A stretch of 64,000 bases of DNA, taken from NCBI GenBank assembly GCA_002329155.1, contig DCXY01000004.1:35206-99205 (forward strand). Direction: 5' to 3'. The DNA is from Stenotrophomonas sp. UBA2124. Lineage in GTDB: Bacteria > Pseudomonadota > Gammaproteobacteria > Xanthomonadales > Xanthomonadaceae. A program made the translations under genes and the position numbers. Positions 58,366-64,000 of the stretch are shown here, in pieces. Below the pieces are notes generated by a model. It saw only the letters and a program-made list of their open reading frames with translations. It was not told the DNA's origin and did not search any database. The first letter of the stretch is position 1. The number at the start of each line of letters is the position of its first letter.

Positions 58366-60207
58366 ATGAGCAACACCGCCGATATCGCTACTGCTGCGCC
58401 CCGCTCGGAACTGCTGGCCGGCCTGACCGACGCGCAGCGCGAAAGCATCCTTGCGCGCATGCGTCGGCTGCAGCTGCGCAAGGGCGAGCACCTGGTTCAC
58501 CAGGGTGATGCGGCCGACCATGTCTACTACGTGGTGCGCGGGCGCTTCGAGGTGCTGCTGGATGGGCGCCACCTGGTGGCCGAAATCGGTGCTGGCGAGC
58601 CGGTGGGTGAAATCGCCTTCTTCGGTGGGCTGACCCGTACCGCCGATGTGGTGGCCAGCCGCGACTCGGAAGTATTGGAACTCAGCCGCGAGAGCTTCGA
58701 CCAGCTGGCTGCCGCGCAGCCGGACTTCGTCCAGTCCATTCTGCGCACGCTGGGCCGGCGCCTTGCCGCCACCACGTCCTCGGCCGCGGCAATGGCGCCG
58801 CGCATTGCCGACACCATTGGCCTGTGCCCCGCCGGCAGCGCGCCCATGCCCTCGGCACTGGTGGTGCAGCTGCAGCTGGCCCTGCGCGACAACGGCAGCA
58901 GCATCAGCACCCTGCGCGCGGGCGACCTGCCGTCCGACGTGGATGCCAACGACGAACAGCAGCTCTCCCGCTGGCTTGGCCTGCAGCAGGAGCAGGGCCA
59001 GAAGCTGCTGCTGGTCTGCGGTGACGGCAATCTGGCCTGGGACCGCGCGGCACTGCGCCACTGTGACCAGCTGCTGCTGTGCGGCGACATGGACGAGGCC
59101 CGCGATGGCCCGGTGCCGGTTGCCGAGCTGGAACGCTATGCGCTGTCGCTGTTCCGGCCACGCCAAGTGGGCCTGCTGCTGTGGCGCGAGCAGGCCAGCC
59201 AGGCCATCGACAACACCGAGCACTGGCTGCGCCAGCGGCCACTGCACCTGCATCACCATGTGGCAATGAACCGCCCCGCCGACTTCGGCCGGGTAGCGCG
59301 GCTGCTCACCGGCAAGGCACTGGGTGCGGTGCTCGGCGGCGGCGGTGCGCTGGGCGCCGGCCATATCGGTACGCTGCGTGCACTCAGCGAGGCTGGAGTT
59401 GAGCTGGACATCATCGGCGGCACCTCGATCGGCTCGGTGATTGCCCGCTCCTATGCCGCCGGCGATGATGCCGCGCGGATGATGGCCGACTACGAGGCGT
59501 TCTTCCTGCAGCGCAAGGCTCTGGGGCGTTTCACGCTGCCGTGGTACAGCCTGCTCGACCATCGCCATCTGGACGCCTGCATGCAGCAGTTCCTGGGTGA
59601 TACGCGGCTGGAAGACCTGCCGCTGACCTGCTTCGCGGTGGGCGCCAATCTATCCACCAACGAACTGGAAGTGATACGCCACGGGCTGGTGCGCGATGCG
59701 CTGCGCGTCTCCACCGCCATTCCAGTGGCGCTGCCACCGTGGATCAATTCGCTGGGCCATGTGCTGGTGGATGGCGGTGTGATGAACAACGTGCCGATCT
59801 CGGTGATGCGTGGCATCAAGAGTGGTCCCAACCTGGTGTCGATGCTGTCACCGGGTGATGAGTGGAAGGTCAACAGCGCCTACGAGCAGGTGCCGTCGGG
59901 CCTCTCGCTGGCCTGGCAGCTGTTGCGCGGGCAGCGCAAGGGCGATGACTTCCCGCGTATCGGCGTGGTCGCCGCACGCTCCATGCAGATCACCTCCGGG
60001 CGCATGCTGCGTGGTGCCGGGCTTGGCAATGACCTGCTGCTCAAGCCACCGGCGGTGCCGGGCATGGGCCTGCTCAACTTCAAGCTCGGCCGCGCACAGG
60101 AACAGGCCGGCTATGAGTACACGCGCAGGCTGCTGGAACGCATGGGTGGCCTTGATGGCCTGCGCGCCTGGCAGTACAGCGGCGTGGCGCCGCAGCTGGG
60201 GGACTGA
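58366..60207 (+). CDS. cNMP-binding patatin-like phospholipase (NTE/RssA type)
   Basis: 613 residues. Cyclic-nucleotide-binding domain about 20-135 ('GEHLVHQGDAADHVYYVVRG', 'GEPVGEIAFFGGLTRTADVV'), a middle nucleotide-hydrolase-like linker, and a patatin domain with oxyanion loop 'GGGGALGAGHIG' (324-335), nucleophile S354 in 'GGTSIGS' and catalytic D469 in 'VDGGVMNNVP'. All catalytic parts are present. It resembles bacterial homologues of neuropathy target esterase, acting on (lyso)phospholipids at the inner face of the membrane under cAMP/cGMP control. A cyclase gene 0.4 kb downstream on the other strand could supply the ligand. Confidence 0.9.
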   Translation: MSNTADIATAAPRSELLAGLTDAQRESILARMRRLQLRKGEHLVHQGDAADHVYYVVRGRFEVLLDGRHLVAEIGAGEPVGEIAFFGGLTRTADVVASRDSEVLELSRESFDQLAAAQPDFVQSILRTLGRRLAATTSSAAAMAPRIADTIGLCPAGSAPMPSALVVQLQLALRDNGSSISTLRAGDLPSDVDANDEQQLSRWLGLQQEQGQKLLLVCGDGNLAWDRAALRHCDQLLLCGDMDEARDGPVPVAELERYALSLFRPRQVGLLLWREQASQAIDNTEHWLRQRPLHLHHHVAMNRPADFGRVARLLTGKALGAVLGGGGALGAGHIGTLRALSEAGVELDIIGGTSIGSVIARSYAAGDDAARMMADYEAFFLQRKALGRFTLPWYSLLDHRHLDACMQQFLGDTRLEDLPLTCFAVGANLSTNELEVIRHGLVRDALRVSTAIPVALPPWINSLGHVLVDGGVMNNVPISVMRGIKSGPNLVSMLSPGDEWKVNSAYEQVPSGLSLAWQLLRGQRKGDDFPRIGVVAARSMQITSGRMLRGAGLGNDLLLKPPAVPGMGLLNFKLGRAQEQAGYEYTRRLLERMGGLDGLRAWQYSGVAPQLGD

Positions 60208-60221
60208 TCCACCTGCCCTGC

Positions 60222-60569
60222 TTACGGCAGGCCGGGGAACCACACCAGCAGGCACAGCCACAGCGCCTTGCACAGCACGTGCAGCAACTGGTCCACGTTG
60301 TAGCTGATGCGGCGCGCGCACTTGAGGTCGTCGATCAGCATGTGGCTGAACATCTCCAGCAGGCCGAGTACCAGGCTGCCGGTGATCAGGCCGACAGCGC
60401 CACCATGGATCACCGCATGCGCGCCCAGCGCCTGGTACCACGGCACCCCGGGCACCGGCGCGAAACGGTTCTTGGCCTTGGCCAGGAACTCACCCTGCAG
60501 CGGATAGTCAGCCACCGCATGGGCAACGATCAGCAGGGCGAATGTCTGTAGCAGGGCGTAGCTGGCCAT
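60222..60569 (-). CDS. DUF3307 membrane protein
   Basis: 115 residues, three or four helices. 'HAVADYPLQGEFLAKAKN' and 'MFSHMLIDDLKCARRISYNVDQLLHVLCK' (split) are the family's His/Asp-rich motifs, arranged as if to bind metal at a membrane surface. DUF3307 proteins have no assigned activity; some accompany cyclic-nucleotide signalling genes. Converges on the patatin gene with a 14-base gap. Confidence 0.85.
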   Translation of the reverse strand: MASYALLQTFALLIVAHAVADYPLQGEFLAKAKNRFAPVPGVPWYQALGAHAVIHGGAVGLITGSLVLGLLEMFSHMLIDDLKCARRISYNVDQLLHVLCKALWLCLLVWFPGLP

Positions 60570-60605
60570 TGGCAGACGGTACCGGTTTGAGGGAGGAGTC
60601 TGGCA

Positions 60606-62831
60606 CTACTTCGAGGTAGCCGTGAAGATGCCGTCCCAGGCGTCGGGTGGAACGTCTATCAGGTGCTGCAGCCGCTGCGCATACAGTGCATGCAGGCCGG
60701 ACAAGGGCTGCATGGCGGCATCATCGCCCATGGCCTGCAGCTGGCGCTGGGCTTGGACGAACTCGCCACGCCGGTAGCTTTCCAGCATGACGTGGTGGGC
60801 ACCGGCCATCTGCTGGAAGCCCGGGTCGCCGGCCAAGCCGGCATCACCCAGCAGTACATGCAGCATCACCGGCTCGCTGCGGCCCACCACGCGCACGCGG
60901 TCTGCTTCCACATAGGCCAGATCTGCCGCCTGCGCGCGTACTGCTTCGGTCACCATCAGGGTCACGCCGTAATACTTGGTCAGGCTCTCCACGCGCGAGG
61001 CCAGGTTCACCGTGTCGCCGATGGCCGAGTATGAGAAACGCTGCTGCGAACCCAGGTTGCCCACGCAGGCGTCGCCCACATGCAGACCAACGCCGATGCG
61101 CAATGCGCTGCCGTGTTCGCGGTTGATCGCCTCCACGGCGCCCAGCATGCCCAACGCGGCCAAGCAGGCCTTGCGGGGGTGCGCGGCGATGTCCATCGGT
61201 GCGTTCCAGAACGCCATGATGGCGTCACCGATGTACTTGTCGATGGTAGCCTCGTGCGCGAGCAGCACGTCGGTCATCGGTGTGAGGTAGCTGTTGAGCA
61301 GCGTGGTCAGCTCATCCGGGGCCAGGTTCTCCGACAACGAGGTGAAGCCACGGATGTCGGAGAACAGCACGGTGATCTCGCGGTTCTCGCCCCCCAGCTG
61401 CAGCGCCTGGGCATCCTGCGACAGGCGATCCACCAGGGCGGGCGAAAGGTAGCGTCCGAAGGCGGAGCGTACAAAACGCTTCTCGCGATTCCCCAGGAAC
61501 AGCAGTGCCGGCATCATTGCCAGGAACACCACCACCAGGCATAGCGATGCAGGCAGCGGATCCAGCAGCATGGCCTGGCCACGGTAGGCCCACCACGCAC
61601 CACCCAGCACTGAGGCCACCAGTACCAGCAGTGCAAAGGACGACAGCAGCGGCCGCCCCCTTACCAGTACCAGCAGCAACGCCAAGGTTGCGATGACCGC
61701 AGCCAGCACCTCGGCACCGCGTGACCAGTCCGGGCGCTGCAGGAACTGCTGGTTCAAGGCCTGGTCCACCAGTTCGGCATGCACGTTCACGCCCGGCACG
61801 GCCGCTGCCAACGGGGTGGCGACAATATCGCGAAGGCCGATGGCCGATGTACCGACCAGTACGACGCGCCCTTCCACCTTGGCCGCCAGTGCGGATGCAT
61901 CATCCTGCAACAACTGCCATGCCGGAATCACCGTCATGTGCGGCATGCCGGAGTAGTGCACGCGAAAGCGGCCATCGGCACCGGCGGGCAGGTCCAGCAT
62001 GCCCACCCGCACCGAGGTGAGTGCAAGCGGGCCGGCACCGCTCTCACCACTGGCATCACTGGAGCGCAGCACCAGGCCGGAAGCACCCTGCGCCACGCGC
62101 AGTGCTTCCACGCCCAGCCCCGGGTACAGCTGCTCATCAGCCACCGCCACCAGGGGCATGCTGCGGATGATGTTGTCGCGGGCGGGCGGGAACGAAAAGC
62201 TGCCGATGCCACTGGCCGGCGTGGTCAACACCGGCAGATTGGACAGGCCGCCATCGAAGGAAGGCAGGTAGCGGCGAGGGTCGGTGCCGGCGAAGGACAG
62301 CCCCGCCATCGGCGGCAGCAGCGTACGTCCGGTCTCTCCGGACAACGCCACGCCCATCACCACCGGATTGCGCGCGATGGATTCACCGAACAACGCGTCG
62401 TTGTCCAGCGGCGCTTCGGCCGCCACCTGCACCGCGTAGCCCTGTGCGCGCAGATGCTGCAGTTGTGGCCCCAGCGAGGTGCGATCCGGTTCGGTGAACA
62501 CCATGTCGAAAGCGATGGCAGCCGCACCCATGCTGCCCAGTGTGTCCACCATCTGACCGATGCGGTCACGCGGCCATGGCCATTGGCCGATGCGGGTCAG
62601 TGAGGCCTCGTCGATGTCCACCACCACCACGCCCGGATCCACCGTGGCGGCGCGTGGCGCGGTGCGCTGGAAGGCATCGAACACCAGATCCGTCAGCCGC
62701 GACAGGCCGTCGCGGAACACCACGTCCAGGGCCAGCACAACCAGCAGCAGCGCGGTGCCGGCAAGCAGCAACCGGCGTTTGCGCGGACGCACGGGTGCGG
62801 GGCGGTGACGGCTGGGCCTCAAATCCGGCAC
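60606..62831 (-). CDS. CHASE2-domain class III adenylate/guanylate cyclase
   Basis: About 741 residues: N-terminal helix (about 22-38), periplasmic CHASE2 sensor (about 45-365), three helices (about 375-445), and a class III cyclase domain with metal aspartates D492 ('LFSDIRGFTS') and D536 ('YIGDAIMAFWN') and 'DTVNLASRVESLTKYYGV'. Makes cAMP or cGMP in response to an extracytoplasmic signal. Start uncertain: the GTG at 62831 directly abuts GAGGA, whereas a TTG at 62822 would have GAGGAG at a good 8-base spacing. It follows the repeat-protein gene on the same strand with a 3-base gap, so the two are likely one operon. Confidence 0.92.
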   Translation of the reverse strand: MPDLRPSRHRPAPVRPRKRRLLLAGTALLLVVLALDVVFRDGLSRLTDLVFDAFQRTAPRAATVDPGVVVVDIDEASLTRIGQWPWPRDRIGQMVDTLGSMGAAAIAFDMVFTEPDRTSLGPQLQHLRAQGYAVQVAAEAPLDNDALFGESIARNPVVMGVALSGETGRTLLPPMAGLSFAGTDPRRYLPSFDGGLSNLPVLTTPASGIGSFSFPPARDNIIRSMPLVAVADEQLYPGLGVEALRVAQGASGLVLRSSDASGESGAGPLALTSVRVGMLDLPAGADGRFRVHYSGMPHMTVIPAWQLLQDDASALAAKVEGRVVLVGTSAIGLRDIVATPLAAAVPGVNVHAELVDQALNQQFLQRPDWSRGAEVLAAVIATLALLLVLVRGRPLLSSFALLVLVASVLGGAWWAYRGQAMLLDPLPASLCLVVVFLAMMPALLFLGNREKRFVRSAFGRYLSPALVDRLSQDAQALQLGGENREITVLFSDIRGFTSLSENLAPDELTTLLNSYLTPMTDVLLAHEATIDKYIGDAIMAFWNAPMDIAAHPRKACLAALGMLGAVEAINREHGSALRIGVGLHVGDACVGNLGSQQRFSYSAIGDTVNLASRVESLTKYYGVTLMVTEAVRAQAADLAYVEADRVRVVGRSEPVMLHVLLGDAGLAGDPGFQQMAGAHHVMLESYRRGEFVQAQRQLQAMGDDAAMQPLSGLHALYAQRLQHLIDVPPDAWDGIFTATSK

Positions 62832-62834
62832 TCC

Positions 62835-64000
62835 TCAGGGGCTGCCCGCAGGGGTCTGCCCGGTCTTGTTGCCTGCGAACACGCCCTGCGCTTCCCAGCC
62901 CGACGAATCCTCCACCCGGAACTGACCCAGCAGTGCCGCAGCCGGGTCCGTTCCATTGGTTGCGAACGCTGCGGTGTATTCGCCGTACATGTAGGGATCG
63001 ACCGTTGAACCCAATGAGCCGGAGAAGGCGGTACTGGGGTCACCCACCAGTACCGGGCCATTGATGTTCAGATCGGTGGCGCCAAAACTCTTGCCGCCCG
63101 TCACCACCCCGCCCGCCGGCACACCGAAGTGGTCTATCTGCATGCTGCCGAGGCCGGTGGCGAAGTTGACCGTTGCACTGAAATCACCCTGGCCCTGCCC
63201 CACCAGCGCCCCGGACTGGAATACCGTACCGCGCGCCGCGCCGGCATAAGTGGCGATGATGTCCGTAGGCAGCTGCACCTTCGGGGTCAACTGACCCACC
63301 ACCCAATAGCCATTGTCGGCCGAGTAGGCCCCACCGTTGGCCGGCACATCGGTGGCATTCCAGTAGCCCCAGCTCAGGAAATCGCATTGGCACAGCGCCT
63401 GTCCGGCATCACCGCCCTGCATGCTCCCGTAGCTGTTGCTGCCGCTGATCGGCTGCGGCGTACCGGGGAGGTACTGGCCTTCGCCGGTCTGGATCAGATA
63501 GTGGCCGCCCTCCCACTGATAGGGCGCGAAATCGGCGGTGAACTGCTGGGCGGCCGAATCGAAGTTCATCTCCAGCGAGGCACCCATGCCGTTCATGCCG
63601 CTCATGCGGTAGGAAGCGAAACCGCTGTACGGGCCATTGAGCACCAACGGCGGCGGAATCACCGGCGGTGCCGGGTACGGCATCGGCTGTGGGGTGTTGC
63701 CACGGTTGCCGGCGAAGATGCCTGCGCCGCTCCACTCCCCGTCCTGCACACTGAAGTTGCCCAGCAGGGCGGCCACCACATCGCTGCCGTTGCCGGCAAA
63801 GGCGGCTGCATAACGACCACTCAGGCTGGCGGTATTGCCCTGCAGGCTGCCACCAAACGCACCGGCCGGTGCATTGCCGCCCACCGGCTGGCTCAGTGAC
63901 ATGTTGCTGTCGCCAAAGTCACGCCCGTCAAAGCCGGAGATGATCAGCCCACCGGTACCGGTGGCAAAGTCCACCGTCGCCCAGAAGTTGCCCTGCACAT
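62835..64000 (-). CDS. surface/exported repeat protein, C-terminal part (truncated by window)
   Basis: At least 388 residues of the C-terminal end; the N-terminus lies beyond 64000. Two related modules are visible about 240 residues apart: 'NFWATVDFATGTGGLIISGF' with '..GRYAAAFAGNGSDVVAALLGNFSVQ' and 'DFSATVNFATGLGSMQIDHF' with '..GEYTAAFATNGTDPAAALLGQFRVE', each ending 'GIFAGN' or 'GVFAGN'. They resemble the 8-stranded transferrin-binding-protein-like beta-barrel/lipoprotein module. In xanthomonads such C-termini follow a FecR domain and adjoin CHASE2 cyclases; the FecR part would be outside the window. The 3-base gap to the cyclase suggests a sensor-cyclase pair. Confidence 0.78.
   Translation of the reverse strand, partial: VQGNFWATVDFATGTGGLIISGFDGRDFGDSNMSLSQPVGGNAPAGAFGGSLQGNTASLSGRYAAAFAGNGSDVVAALLGNFSVQDGEWSGAGIFAGNRGNTPQPMPYPAPPVIPPPLVLNGPYSGFASYRMSGMNGMGASLEMNFDSAAQQFTADFAPYQWEGGHYLIQTGEGQYLPGTPQPISGSNSYGSMQGGDAGQALCQCDFLSWGYWNATDVPANGGAYSADNGYWVVGQLTPKVQLPTDIIATYAGAARGTVFQSGALVGQGQGDFSATVNFATGLGSMQIDHFGVPAGGVVTGGKSFGATDLNINGPVLVGDPSTAFSGSLGSTVDPYMYGEYTAAFATNGTDPAAALLGQFRVEDSSGWEAQGVFAGNKTGQTPAGSP

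Noticed and set aside
1..64000. CRISPR array or rRNA operon
   Set aside because: No regularly spaced repeats and no 16S/23S-like sequence were seen anywhere in the window.

Overview
High-GC gammaproteobacterial chromosome. The dense TonB-dependent receptor (TBDR) content, the tRNA-Thr/SPOR/coaX/birA block, the phoPQ-dusA block and the style of the intergenic repeats point to Xanthomonadaceae, most likely Stenotrophomonas or a close relative. The genus is an inference from gene content; no 16S gene is present.

Region 1 (1-9.4 kb) is a copper-centred partial denitrification island. It holds a quinol-dependent NO reductase (norB), a SirB2-like membrane protein, a TonB-dependent copper receptor whose copper ligands are visible (CxxxM and HxM), and nirK (AniA-type copper nitrite reductase) followed by a NirV-like protein, a Sco copper chaperone and azurin. 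FNR/Dnr-type TTGAT-N4-ATCAA boxes lie in front of norB and nirK, so the set is probably oxygen/NO regulated. No nitrate or N2O reductase is in the window.

Region 2 (10-16.8 kb) is an apparent operon of a TBDR, a CobN-like chelatase with a signal peptide and a C-terminal membrane anchor, an ExbB/MotA-like channel protein and a DUF2149 protein whose single helix resembles ExbD. The order matches the HmuR-S-U-V type of anaerobic heme/metal systems. It is preceded by a palindrome that fits a Zur box better than a Fur box. I consider this the most interesting system here: a periplasmic chelatase-like enzyme with no AAA+ partner but with its own proton-channel-like pair.

Region 3 (16.8-28.2 kb) has a TBDR divergent from a Tat-exported PhoD phosphoesterase, the four-gene ligase-associated DNA repair cassette (exonuclease, ATP ligase, Lhr-type helicase, PdeM), and two previously easy-to-miss hydrophilic mini-proteins with their own terminator.

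Region 4 (28.2-38.2 kb) is core: acyltransferase, tRNA-Thr(TGT), SPOR protein, coaX, birA, mtfA, phoPQ-like two-component system, dusA. A ~220-bp intergenic repeat occurs at 9.5 kb and 30.3 kb.

Region 5 (38.2-41.2 kb) is a small decayed island at the 5' end of dusA, a known integration hotspot: a multiply frameshifted tyrosine integrase, a HigB/HigA toxin-antitoxin pair with a candidate operator, and a 445-aa HEPN-motif protein that may be a defence RNase.

Region 6 (41.3-48.7 kb, minus strand) is a heme-uptake and signalling operon: Fur box, fecI-type sigma, fecR, heme oxygenase, DUF454, exbB, exbD, tonB and a HasR-like receptor with an N-terminal signalling (STN) domain.

Region 7 (49-58 kb, minus strand) has a lipoprotein, a secreted metallo-hydrolase, a second Tat-exported PhoD, a large STN-TBDR and its FecI/FecR pair, which reads as a transducer-controlled organophosphate acquisition locus. 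Region 8 (58.4-64 kb) has a cNMP-binding patatin-like phospholipase, DUF3307, a CHASE2 adenylate/guanylate cyclase and the C-terminal part of a surface-type repeat protein cut by the window end.
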